Positions 1-7,919 of a DNA stretch of 64,000 nucleotides are shown in pieces. How positions within the stretch are numbered: the stretch's first letter is position 1; every line of letters starts with the position of its first letter. The notes beneath the pieces are model-generated. The model was given only the letters and a program-made list of their open reading frames with translations, was not told the DNA's origin and made no database searches. The position numbers and the translations under genes are program-made. The stretch is taken from positions 248,001 to 312,000 of the forward strand of contig NZ_JAUFRA010000005.1 in assembly GCF_030410045.1 (NCBI RefSeq). The letters run 5' to 3'. Source of the DNA: Marivivens donghaensis (GTDB taxonomy: Bacteria > Pseudomonadota > Alphaproteobacteria > Rhodobacterales > Rhodobacteraceae).

Positions 1-1600
1 CAAAGAGCGCGGTAAAGACCGAAGTCACGATACCGATGCCCAGAGTGGTCGCAAAGCCGCGCACAGGGCCAGAGCCAACGAACCAAAGAATGGCTGCGGT
101 GATGATCGTAGTGATGTTCGCATCCACAATTGCCGACATCGCGCGTTCATAACCCAGCTCAATTGCTCGCGCTGGCCCTTTCGCTGTTTTCAGCTCTTCA
201 CGGATCCGTTCAAAAACCAGAACGTTCGCGTCCACAGCCATACCCATGGTCAGCACAATACCCGCGATACCAGGCAGCGTGAGCGTCGCACCGAGGACCG
301 ACAATGCCCCAAAGATCATAGCAACGTTGATCACCAGCGCGAGGTTCGCGATCCAGCCAAAGAGGCCGTAGGTCAGCGCCATAAAGATCATGATCAGCGC
401 GAAACCAACCAGCGCCGCAATTTGACCCGCCTTCACGCTATCCGCACCCAGTTCTGGGCCGATCGTGCGTTCTTCGAGGAAGGACAGACCAACAGGCAGC
501 GCACCAGCCCGCAACAGAACCGCGAGGTTCGTGGATTCCTCAATCGAGAAGCTCCCCGAAATGATACCAGAGCCGCCCGTGATCGCCTGACGAATGGTCG
601 GGGCGCTGATCACTTCGTTATCGAGGACAATCGCAAACGGCGCGCCCACGTTTTCCGAGGTATACTGACCAAAGGCCCGAGCCCCCGTCGGATTGAAACG
701 GAACGATACAGCCGGCAGACCGTTCTGATCAAACGATGGCTGCGCATCAACCAGCTCTTCACCCGTGACAACGGGGGTCCGTTCAAGGATGTAATAGCTG
801 CCCTCTTCGTTCAGAGACGGCGCGAGGATGTTACCCACACCCGGATTTGCATTCGCATCCGTGGTGCGACCAACGACCGAGTTAAAGGTCAGTTGAGCCG
901 TCGTGCCGATCCAGTCTTTCAATTCTTGCGCCGATTTCGCGCCGGGAACTTGGATCAGGATACGGTTGTCGCCCTGACGCTGGATCGCAGGCTCACGTGT
1001 GCCCGCAGCGTCAATACGACGACGAATAATTTCAAGCGCTTGTTTGACCACACGGTCGTCAGAGGCCAGCTTTTCCGCCTCAGAGAGCCCGATGCTGATC
1101 ACTTGGCCCTCAGCAGAGACAGTGATGTTCGATGCACCCGCGCCTGTCAGGGTCGCAACAGGCTGGCCCAAACCACGCACCAGTTCCAGCGCACGCTCCA
1201 TGCCAGCGGCATCGGAAATACGCACGCGCAGCGCGTCAGCGGTGGACTCTTCGCGGGTCACAAACCCAACGGTGTCACGTTCTGCAGCCAGCACATCACG
1301 CACCTCAGGCCACATCGCGTCGAGCGTGGCGCCATAGGCCTCTTGCACCTGCACTTCGGCGAGCAGATGCGCACCGCCCCGCAGGTCAAGCCCGAGGTTC
1401 ACCAAATTCGACGGCAGGAACGACGGCCAGAGCGCGACATCCGCCGCGATCTGATCGGAACTCATCCCCGCATCAACCAATTTAACCGCGTCGTTATGAG
1501 ACTCGACGCGGCCGTAGAAAAAGTTCGGCAAGGTAAAGACAACCCCGGCCAGGCAGGCCAGTAGGATCATCAACTGGCGAAAGCGCGAAATATGCAGCAT
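1..1600 (-). CDS. secD: Protein translocase subunit SecD (3' end outside window)
   Basis: SecD works with SecF and YajC next to SecYEG and uses the proton gradient to pull secreted proteins across the inner membrane. The reading frame runs leftward from an ATG at 1600 (N-terminus MLHISRFRQLMILLACLAG) to the window edge with no stop, giving about 533 codons, nearly the usual family length. Visible landmarks are TM1 at residues 8-25, the family motif LGLDLRGG near residue 70, a periplasmic domain containing a run like EIIRRRIDAAGTREPAIQRQ, and a C-terminal membrane block with LPGIAGIVLTMGMAVDANVL and VFERIREELK. These match the SecD/SecF RND-like fold. The start lies 15 bases downstream of the yajC stop, so yajC-secD form an operon, and secF would be expected next beyond the left edge. 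Only the end of TM6 and the C-terminus are missing. Confidence 0.96.
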   Translation of the reverse strand, partial: MLHISRFRQLMILLACLAGVVFTLPNFFYGRVESHNDAVKLVDAGMSSDQIAADVALWPSFLPSNLVNLGLDLRGGAHLLAEVQVQEAYGATLDAMWPEVRDVLAAERDTVGFVTREESTADALRVRISDAAGMERALELVRGLGQPVATLTGAGASNITVSAEGQVISIGLSEAEKLASDDRVVKQALEIIRRRIDAAGTREPAIQRQGDNRILIQVPGAKSAQELKDWIGTTAQLTFNSVVGRTTDANANPGVGNILAPSLNEEGSYYILERTPVVTGEELVDAQPSFDQNGLPAVSFRFNPTGARAFGQYTSENVGAPFAIVLDNEVISAPTIRQAITGGSGIISGSFSIEESTNLAVLLRAGALPVGLSFLEERTIGPELGADSVKAGQIAALVGFALIMIFMALTYGLFGWIANLALVINVAMIFGALSVLGATLTLPGIAGIVLTMGMAVDANVLVFERIREELKTAKGPARAIELGYERAMSAIVDANITTIITAAILWFVGSGPVRGFATTLGIGIVTSVFTALF

Positions 1601-1615
1601 GTCCGGGGCCTTGTC

Positions 1616-1897
1616 TTATGCCTTAGCAGGTTCGGTCTTGCTCACAACCTGAGCAATGGTCGAACGCACGATGCGAACGTTGACGCCCGCAGCAATCTCG
1701 ATCTCGATCTCATTGTCGTCTTTGACCTTCGACACTTTGCCGATGATCCCACCTTGGGTGACAACTTGATCACCGCGGCGCAGCGCAGCAACCATCGCCT
1801 GATGCTCTTTTACCTTTTTCTGCTGCGGACGGATCAGCAAGAAATACATGATCCCGAAGATCAGGATAAACGGTACGATACCTTGAATGGCCTCCAT
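1616..1897 (-). CDS. yajC: Preprotein translocase subunit YajC
   Basis: YajC is a small single-pass inner-membrane partner of SecDF. The 93-residue product has one membrane segment at residues 5-23 (GIVPFILIFGIMYFLLI), directly followed by the family hallmark RPQQKKVKEHQAM. A short cytoplasmic beta domain comes next (GDQVVTQGGIIGKVSKV). Length and motif order are standard. It is the first gene of a leftward operon with secD and is transcribed away from serS, so its promoter must lie in the 260-base gap at 1898-2157. Confidence 0.96.
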   Translation of the reverse strand: MEAIQGIVPFILIFGIMYFLLIRPQQKKVKEHQAMVAALRRGDQVVTQGGIIGKVSKVKDDNEIEIEIAAGVNVRIVRSTIAQVVSKTEPAKA

Positions 1898-2040
1898 CAG
1901 GCGCTCCCCTTCGTGTTAAATATGCAGGTCTCGCCCCGCAAAAGTCGCGGCACGTTAATTCGCAGATGGGGGAATGGCAACCGGACCGCAACCCCATATC
2001 TTCGTGATAATGCCGCAGCCCGCCAAAAAATCCCCCTTGC

Positions 2041-2104
2041 CCCTATGTGCGACAAATATCCCGGGGGTGAATTGGCGCAGCCAAGAGGGGGCAGAGCCCC
2101 TTTT
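2041..2104. repeat. Intergenic double-hairpin element between yajC and serS
   Basis: Two adjacent small hairpins are visible: TTGGC-GCA-GCCAA at 2072-2084 and GGGGC-AGA-GCCCC at 2088-2100, followed by TTTT. On the minus strand the block reads as GC-rich hairpins followed by ACCCCCGGGATATTTGTC. From general knowledge, elements ending in a CCCGGGATATTT-like core are scattered between genes in many Rhodobacteraceae genomes. The hairpin plus T-run resembles a rightward terminator, yet no rightward gene precedes it, which fits a dispersed repeat better. It lies between two divergent genes and must leave room for both promoters. Confidence 0.45.
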
Positions 2105-2157
2105 CACCCTTCCCCACCCATGCCATAAGCACCGCGTCATTAAGAAGGAGAAGCCCC

Positions 2158-3450
2158 ATGCATGACATCCGCTTTATCCGCGAAAATCCGGCCGCATTCG
2201 ACGCTGCCCTGTCGCGTCGTGGGGCCGAACCTATGTCGTCAACCGTTCTCGCTCTGGACGAGGCGCGCCGCGCCCTGATCCACGCGTCGGAAACCGCGAC
2301 CGCTGAACAGAACAAAGCGTCCAAAGAGGTCGGTGCTGCCAAAGGTCGCGGTGACAAGGCTGAGTTCGAACGCCTCCGCGCACTGGTGGCTGAGAAAAAA
2401 GCCGACATCGCCCGCATGACCGAAGAGGCGAAACAAAAAGACGAGGAGCTGAACACGCTCCTCTTGACCATTCCGAACATGCTCTATGATGACGTGCCGG
2501 ATGGGGCGGATGAAAACGACAACGTTGAGATCAACCGTTGGGGCACCCCGCGCAGCTTCGATTTCAAACCTGTTGAACACTTTGAAATCGCTGGCGTTCA
2601 GACGGGTATGGACTTTACCGCTGGCACCAAACTCTCGGGCAGCCGCTTTGTGGTGCTCTCGGGCGCTGTGGCGCGTATCCACCGTGCGCTGGCTCAGTTC
2701 ATGCTGGATTACCACGTGGACGTTCACGGCCTGACCGAAGCGATCACCCCCGTCATGGTCAAAGAAGAGATGATGTATGGCACGGGCCAGCTGCCGAAAT
2801 TCGGCGAGGACAGCTATCAAACCACCAACGGCTGGTGGCTGATCCCGACCGCAGAGGTCACGCTGACGAACCTCGTCAATGGCGACATCGTGGACGAATC
2901 CACCCTGCCCCGCCGTTACGCCGCGCATACCCAGTGCTTCCGCTCTGAGGCTGGCTCAGCTGGTCGCGATACCTCTGGCATGCTGCGTCAGCACCAGTTC
3001 GAAAAGGTTGAGATGGTCACCATCATCACCCCCGATCAGTCCGAGGCCGAACATGCCCGCATGACCCGTCAGGCCGAAGCGATCCTTGAGGCGCTCGAAT
3101 TGCCGTACCGCACGGTTAAACTCTGCTCGGGCGATATGGGCGCTGGTATGAAGCGCACTCACGACCTCGAAGTTTGGCTGCCTGGTCAGGACAAATACCG
3201 CGAGATTTCCTCGGTTTCGACCGCAGGCGATTATCAAGCCCGCCGCATGAACGCGCGTTACAAACCCGCCGACGGTGGCAAGCCGCAGTTCGTCCACACC
3301 CTGAACGGCTCTGGCCTCGCGGTTGGCCGCACGCTGATCGCGGTTCTGGAAAACGGTCAGAACGCTGATGGCTCGGTCACGCTTCCGGCTGTCCTGCACC
3401 CCTACCTCAAAGGCAAGACCACGCTCACCGCAGCGGGCGATCTGGCCTAA
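2158..3450 (+). CDS. serS: Serine--tRNA ligase
   Basis: Charges tRNA-Ser (and tRNA-Sec where present) with serine through seryl-AMP in the cytoplasm. The 430-residue product has the expected N-terminal two-helix coiled-coil arm (residues about 25-105, rich in Lys and Glu) that grips the long variable arm of tRNA-Ser. A class II synthetase core follows: motif 2 includes QCFRSEAGSAGRDTSGMLRQ and motif 3 includes LNGSGLAVGRTLIAVLENGQ. The start is well supported by AAGGAG at 2145-2150, seven bases before the ATG, and by the typical MHDIRFIRENP N-terminus. The gene is followed by a strong hairpin terminator that overlaps the next open reading frame. Confidence 0.98.
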   Translation: MHDIRFIRENPAAFDAALSRRGAEPMSSTVLALDEARRALIHASETATAEQNKASKEVGAAKGRGDKAEFERLRALVAEKKADIARMTEEAKQKDEELNTLLLTIPNMLYDDVPDGADENDNVEINRWGTPRSFDFKPVEHFEIAGVQTGMDFTAGTKLSGSRFVVLSGAVARIHRALAQFMLDYHVDVHGLTEAITPVMVKEEMMYGTGQLPKFGEDSYQTTNGWWLIPTAEVTLTNLVNGDIVDESTLPRRYAAHTQCFRSEAGSAGRDTSGMLRQHQFEKVEMVTIITPDQSEAEHARMTRQAEAILEALELPYRTVKLCSGDMGAGMKRTHDLEVWLPGQDKYREISSVSTAGDYQARRMNARYKPADGGKPQFVHTLNGSGLAVGRTLIAVLENGQNADGSVTLPAVLHPYLKGKTTLTAAGDLA

Positions 3451-3461
3451 GCACTTGATCC

Positions 3462-3526
3462 AAAGGGCGACTGTGCCACGTATAAGGGTTATGAAAAAAT
3501 CCTTACCGTGGCTGGTCGCCCTTTTT
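3462..3526 (+). terminator. serS terminator hairpin enclosing the next gene's start codon
   Basis: A long imperfect hairpin: AAAGGGCGAC (3462-3471) pairs with GTCGCCCTTT (3515-3524), GCCACG (3475-3480) with CGTGGC (3507-3512), and TAAGG (3483-3487) with CCTTA (3501-3505). That makes 21 pairs with small internal loops. A T-run ends at 3526. The apical loop 3488-3500 contains the ATG at 3491 of the downstream membrane-protein gene. It should act as an intrinsic terminator for serS, and any transcript for the downstream gene must pass through it. Confidence 0.8.
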
Positions 3527-4195
3527 GCATCTACGTTTATCCTCGCGCCTCTGGTGACAGAGCCGTTCACGGGATATCGCTCTGAACACCTCCCCGTTTT
3601 CATGGATCAACCGCCGATCCAGCCCGCAGGCTATGCCTTTGCGATCTGGGGCGTGATCTATTCGTGGCTTGTGGCCTCTGCGGTTTATGGGCTGGTGAAA
3701 CGGCGCACTGATGGCGCGTGGGACATCGTGCGGGGGCCGTTGGCGCTGTCGCTCGCGCTCGGCACGCTGTGGCTATCGATTGCCAATGCCACGGCGATCT
3801 GGGCGACGGTGGTGATCCTCATCATGGCAGGCGTCACCGTCTTAGCGCTCTTACGCTCCCCGACCAAGGATTACTGGTGGCTGAAGGTGCCACTCGGCCT
3901 CTATGCGGGGTGGCTGACGGCCGCCTCTGTGGTGTCGCTGTCGATCACCCTCGCGGGCTTTGGCGTGCTGAGCTACGAGGCCGCCTCCATCGCAGGTCTG
4001 ATCCTCGCGATGACTGCTGCCATTCTGGTGCAACTCATGCCCCCCAGCGGGCCAGCCTATGGCCTCGCTGTGAGTTGGGCGCTCTTTGGGATTGTGGTGC
4101 AGAACGGCACAGACATAATCGTGATGTCTGTTTTGGCCGGCGCGGGCATTGCCGCGCTCGGCCTGATTAACGTCACTCGCCGCGGTTCGACTTGA
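3491..4195 (+). CDS. TspO/MBR-related multi-pass membrane protein
   Basis: A 234-residue integral membrane protein with about seven hydrophobic segments, beginning MKKSLPWLVALF. The segment PPIQPAGYAFAIWGVIYSW (near residues 40-58) resembles the tryptophan-rich TspO/MBR family signature seen in a larger class of TspO-like proteins that are longer than true TspO (about 160 residues). Ligand and role cannot be told from the sequence; tetrapyrrole binding is known only for classical TspO. The ATG at 3491 was chosen because the frame upstream of it runs through the serS coding region and the first membrane helix starts here; no good ribosome-binding site is visible apart from AAGGG at 3484-3488. 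Its start codon sits in the loop of the serS terminator. The 3' end overlaps the convergent der gene by 23 bases. Confidence 0.7.
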   Translation: MKKSLPWLVALFASTFILAPLVTEPFTGYRSEHLPVFMDQPPIQPAGYAFAIWGVIYSWLVASAVYGLVKRRTDGAWDIVRGPLALSLALGTLWLSIANATAIWATVVILIMAGVTVLALLRSPTKDYWWLKVPLGLYAGWLTAASVVSLSITLAGFGVLSYEAASIAGLILAMTAAILVQLMPPSGPAYGLAVSWALFGIVVQNGTDIIVMSVLAGAGIAALGLINVTRRGST

Positions 4196-5645
4196 GGTGT
4201 TTCGCCAGACGTCCGGTCTGTTTCTTCTTCTTGTTCTTATAGGGGTTCTTTTCCCCCTGATCGCGCAAGAAGAGACGGATCGGCGTTCCCGGCATCTCAA
4301 AATCGTCACGTAAGCCTTTGATAAGATAACGGTTATAGCTTTCCGGAACCTTATCAGGGTGCGACGTCATAACGACGAATGCAGGCGGACGGGCTTTCAC
4401 CTGCGTCATATACCTCATTTTAATCCGCTTACCCTGCGGTGCGGGCGGCGGGTGCTGCTCTAGCATACCAACCAACCAACGGTTCAACGCAGAGGTCGAT
4501 ACGCGGCGGTTCCAGATCGTGTAGGCCCGCATGATCGCGTTGTGCAAACGATCCAGCCCCTTGCCCGTTTTCGCGGACACGGTGACCATCGGCGCGCCAC
4601 GAAGCTGCGGCAGCAGACGTTCGAATTTCTCGCGCAGGTCTTTGAGCTTGTCCTGCTTCTCGTCCTCAAGGTCCCATTTGTTGACGGCAACTACGACCGC
4701 GCGGCCTTCGCGCTCGGCAAGGTCGGCAATCCGCAAATCCTGCTGCTCGAACGGAATTTCAACGTCGAGAAGGACAACCAGAACCTCAGCAAACTTTGCA
4801 GCACGCAGACCGTCCGAAACGGAGAGTTTTTCCAGCTTTTCCTGAACCTTAGCCTTTTTACGCATCCCCGCGGTATCAAAGATACGCATTGGGATACCGT
4901 CCCATTCGGTCTTAACCGAAATCGCGTCGCGGGTGATGCCAGCCTCAGGTCCGGTGAGCAGACGCTCTTCTCCGAGGATTTTGTTGATCAGCGTCGATTT
5001 ACCCGCGTTCGGGCGACCCACCACGGCGATTTGCAGCGGTTTATCCCACGTGGGCATCGGAACTTCGGGTTCATCGCCTTCTTCGAACTCGTCCCACTCT
5101 TCAATATCGACGTCGACTTCTGGCGCATCTTGGGCAGCGCGTTCTTCGAACTGCTCAGAGATCGGGAGGAGAACGTGATAAAGCTCGTCCATCCCTTCTC
5201 CGTGTTCCGCAGAAATCCGCAGCGGTTCACCAAGGCCGAGCGAATAGGCCTCAAGGAAACCGCCCTCGCCTGCCCGACCCTCGGATTTGTTCGCGCCAAG
5301 GATCACATTCGCATTCTTTTTGCGCAGGATGTCAGCAAAGACTTCGTCCGTCGGCGTGATGCCCACACGTGCGTCGATCAAGAACAGACAAACGTCCGCC
5401 ATTTCCACCGCACGCTCGGTCAAACGACGCATACGGCCCTGAAGGCTGTTGTCGGTCGCGTCTTCGAGACCCGCAGAATCGATCACAGTGAATCGCAAAT
5501 GGCCGAGTCTCGCGTCGCCTTCACGCAGGTCACGCGTCACCCCCGGCTGGTCGTCGACCAGCGCGAGCTTCTTGCCTACAAGGCGATTGAACAATGTCGA
5601 CTTGCCCACGTTCGGGCGGCCAACAATGGCGAGGGTGAATGTCAT
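4173..5645 (-). CDS. der: Ribosome biogenesis GTPase Der (EngA)
   Basis: An essential GTPase with two consecutive G domains that helps assemble the 50S subunit. In the 490-residue product the first P-loop is GRPNVGKS at residues 9-16, and the second is GRPNAGKST at 210-218. DxxG-type motifs DSAG (residues 56-59) and DTAG follow, as do NKSE (119-122) and NKWD. An acidic linker (about 173-200) separates the two G domains, and a KH-like C-terminal domain ends in a basic tail (KNKKKKQTGRLAKHLKSNRG). The first G4 motif is NKSE rather than NKxD, which I recall in other alphaproteobacterial Der proteins. Genes bamB and the TPR gene lie upstream on the same strand, 48 bases away, so the three may be co-transcribed. 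Confidence 0.97.
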   Translation of the reverse strand: MTFTLAIVGRPNVGKSTLFNRLVGKKLALVDDQPGVTRDLREGDARLGHLRFTVIDSAGLEDATDNSLQGRMRRLTERAVEMADVCLFLIDARVGITPTDEVFADILRKKNANVILGANKSEGRAGEGGFLEAYSLGLGEPLRISAEHGEGMDELYHVLLPISEQFEERAAQDAPEVDVDIEEWDEFEEGDEPEVPMPTWDKPLQIAVVGRPNAGKSTLINKILGEERLLTGPEAGITRDAISVKTEWDGIPMRIFDTAGMRKKAKVQEKLEKLSVSDGLRAAKFAEVLVVLLDVEIPFEQQDLRIADLAEREGRAVVVAVNKWDLEDEKQDKLKDLREKFERLLPQLRGAPMVTVSAKTGKGLDRLHNAIMRAYTIWNRRVSTSALNRWLVGMLEQHPPPAPQGKRIKMRYMTQVKARPPAFVVMTSHPDKVPESYNRYLIKGLRDDFEMPGTPIRLFLRDQGEKNPYKNKKKKQTGRLAKHLKSNRGE

Positions 5646-5693
5646 GGCTAAAGCCCTTTCAGATCAAGATCGGGGCGATACACCATTCCCGCG

Positions 5694-7001
5694 TTAACGG
5701 AAAGCCAGCAATTGCCCGTTCTTTGACACGACATAGAGTGTATTTCCTGCAACGACGGGCGCAGAGGCCGCACCGCTTGGAATTTCGATTTGTCCAACGA
5801 GAGCGCCCGACACGGGATCGAACTGACGGATCAGCCCGTCCGACGAGGCCACAATCAGACGCCCGCCGGCAAGGATCGGACCGTAGTGAGCGACGGCTGA
5901 GCGGGATTTCCCGGCGCGGCGTTCGATCAGGTCAGGCAGCGCGACGCGCCAGATGACGGACCCGTCACGGTTATCCAAACGCACCAATTGGTTCAGGTCG
6001 TTCACGGCAAAGACCGAACCGCCCACAGGCCAGACAGGACCGACAGCGCCTTCGTGTGCGGACCATTTGCGGTCGCCCGATACAGCGTCCAGCGCAATGG
6101 TCATGCCCGAAGAGTTACCGAGGTAGATCGTGTCACCGCTGACCACAGGTCCACCGCTCAGCCCGTCAAAGGCATTGAGCGGACGGCCCAGACGTTCGCC
6201 GCCGATAAAGGCCGACCAACGCTGCAAGCCGCCATCGCGGAAGGCCGCAACCAGTTCACCGCCTGCAAACGGCATGAGCGCAAAGCGATCCGTCACGGCA
6301 ACACCCGGACCGCTGCCATAGCTGGTGTTGGACGGTGCGCCATTGACAGTCCATTTGACCAAACCGTTGTCCGACTGGATCGCCCAGCCACGGTTGTCAT
6401 GGCCCACAACATAAATGAAGTTGCCCGAAACGGTCGGCGTGGTCGCGCCAGAAGCATCCAAGGTCTGACGCCAGATCACGCCACCTGTGCTGCGGTCGAT
6501 TGAGATGACCTCACCATAGCCCGTGGTCGCAACGAGACGGTTACCGTCTACAGCCAAACCGCCGCCAGAGGCAGACCCACCCTCGCCCGCAGGGGTCAGG
6601 TCGACGGACCAAAGCGTTGCGCCGTTGGTGCCTGTCGCCGTCACAGTCGTCGCGGCATCCATCGTGTAAATCGCATCGCCCGAAACGACAGGATCAGCGG
6701 TGATCCGTGCGCGGCGGCTTTCGCCCTCACCGATGTTTGCGGCAAAAACCAAGGTCGGAGTCGCAGAGAGCGCCAGATGCGGCATGGAGTGCGCGGCGTT
6801 GCCGCCACGATGGGTCCAGTCGGCGTTAGAAACCTGCTGGCCCAGAGAAATCTCGCGGGCCTCATTCACTTCAGCCACAGGGGCAGAGGCGAGGCCATCA
6901 CGGATATCCAAGCGTTCGCCCGGAAGACGGACATCCTTTGATCCACAACCCGCGAGCAATGCCACAAGTGCAGCCGTGCCAAGGAAGGTAAATTTTGTCA
7001 C
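5694..7001 (-). CDS. bamB: BamB-like outer-membrane lipoprotein, PQQ/beta-propeller repeats
   Basis: BamB is the beta-propeller lipoprotein of the BAM complex that inserts outer-membrane beta-barrels. The 435-residue product starts with a lipoprotein signal (MTKFTFLGTAALVALLAGC; lipobox LAGC, lipidated Cys at residue 19). Repeated PQQ-like blades follow, such as VVSGDAIYTMDAATTVTAT, GGVIWRQTLDASG, GTTIYLGNSSG-like and VIWRVALPDL segments. The start is a GTG at 7001 with GGAGG about 10 bases upstream. The YfgM-like TPR gene is 33 bases upstream and der 48 bases downstream on the same strand. The order YfgM-BamB-Der is also found in Escherichia coli, which strongly supports the assignment despite low propeller specificity. 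Confidence 0.88.
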   Translation of the reverse strand: MTKFTFLGTAALVALLAGCGSKDVRLPGERLDIRDGLASAPVAEVNEAREISLGQQVSNADWTHRGGNAAHSMPHLALSATPTLVFAANIGEGESRRARITADPVVSGDAIYTMDAATTVTATGTNGATLWSVDLTPAGEGGSASGGGLAVDGNRLVATTGYGEVISIDRSTGGVIWRQTLDASGATTPTVSGNFIYVVGHDNRGWAIQSDNGLVKWTVNGAPSNTSYGSGPGVAVTDRFALMPFAGGELVAAFRDGGLQRWSAFIGGERLGRPLNAFDGLSGGPVVSGDTIYLGNSSGMTIALDAVSGDRKWSAHEGAVGPVWPVGGSVFAVNDLNQLVRLDNRDGSVIWRVALPDLIERRAGKSRSAVAHYGPILAGGRLIVASSDGLIRQFDPVSGALVGQIEIPSGAASAPVVAGNTLYVVSKNGQLLAFR

Positions 7002-7034
7002 TGCCCCGTCCTCCGACGTGTTTTCGTTCCTGCG

Positions 7035-7673
7035 TTACTGAGACGCGTCACCACCCAGCGCCACAATCAAGCCTTCGACCCGATTGCGCAAGCCCTGCGT
7101 GACCGTTGCATCGCCGCTGATCTCGCGCAGCGTGGCCAGTGCGGCCTCTGCATCGCCTGCTTCCAATTGTGCGACAGCGATCTGTTCTTTGGCCAAAAGC
7201 GCGAAAGTCGCACCCGGTGCTGCAAGGTTTTGGAACCCTGCGATCCGTTCGTCGGTGGACAAGTTTTCCGCATTGGCCAAAAGCGCCTTGAACGCACCGA
7301 GGTCACGATAGACCTGACGTGCGCCGTCCAAATTCGCGAGCGCATTAAATGCGTCAGCCGAAGCGGCGGTGTCACCTGCCTCTTGGGCCGCAGCACCTGT
7401 CATCAAAAGCGACATCACAGACGGCGGCAATTGTGCGAATGCAGCCTGACGGTCTGCCCATTCATTTTGTTCGAGAGCATCAAAAATCGCGTCACCCGCA
7501 GCCTGTTCAGCCGCACGGGTTTGAGCCGACTGATATTCGGTCCAGGCTGTCGCGCCGACTAGCCCCGTGACGGTCAAAGCAGCAATCCAGCCGTATTTAC
7601 GGATGTAGGTAAAAAGCTGGTCGCGACGGACCTCTTCGTTGACTTCGTCGATGAAGCTTTCGTTATTGCTCAT
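7035..7673 (-). CDS. YfgM-like tetratricopeptide protein, ancillary SecYEG subunit
   Basis: The 212-residue product has a cytoplasmic N-terminus (MSNNESFIDEVNEEVRRDQL), one membrane anchor at about residues 29-47 (GWIAALTVTGLVGATAW), and a periplasmic helical domain rich in Ala with TPR-like spacing. This is the layout of YfgM/DUF2133 proteins, which in E. coli bind SecYEG and the periplasmic chaperone PpiD. Function here is inferred from that family and from its position upstream of bamB and der, the same synteny as in gammaproteobacteria. The start ATG at 7673 has no strong Shine-Dalgarno. Its promoter must be in the 246-base gap shared with the divergent RND adaptor gene. Confidence 0.8.
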   Translation of the reverse strand: MSNNESFIDEVNEEVRRDQLFTYIRKYGWIAALTVTGLVGATAWTEYQSAQTRAAEQAAGDAIFDALEQNEWADRQAAFAQLPPSVMSLLMTGAAAQEAGDTAASADAFNALANLDGARQVYRDLGAFKALLANAENLSTDERIAGFQNLAAPGATFALLAKEQIAVAQLEAGDAEAALATLREISGDATVTQGLRNRVEGLIVALGGDASQ

Positions 7674-7806
7674 TGCGCGACCGGCCTTCTAAAACTGTTG
7701 GTGCCCCGTCTTAACTTGAACCTTCAGGAATTGCCAAGACCTTCGCAGATCACGGTTTTATTCAGTCAGCTTCGCTGCCTTGCAGAAAAAGGCAAAAATC
7801 ACTAAT

Positions 7807-7832
7807 CTGAACCAAATGGTTTAGCGTATACT
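7807..7832 (+). promoter_or_regulatory. Candidate operator palindrome plus -10 box upstream of the RND pump
   Basis: An imperfect palindrome CTGAACCA-AA-TGGTTTAG runs from 7807 to 7824 (7 of 8 arm positions pair). It is immediately followed by TATACT at 7827-7832, a good -10 hexamer. A repressor bound there would block RNA polymerase at the promoter of the pump genes that begin at 7920. The size and position are typical of TetR/AcrR-type operators, but no such regulator is encoded next to it. The -35 region is poor, which lowers confidence. Confidence 0.35.
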
Positions 7833-7919
7833 GAACAAGATTCTTCCTTGCTCTGAACCTTTTCATGACTATTTCCGCGGTTAGTTGCGAACTGTGACCG
7901 TATTTCGAAAGGCCAAACC

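Noticed and set aside
422..1564. A 380-residue open frame on the plus strand
   Set aside because: It is antisense to secD, whose frame has clear family motifs; the product is Arg/His-rich with no domain, a usual by-product of high GC.
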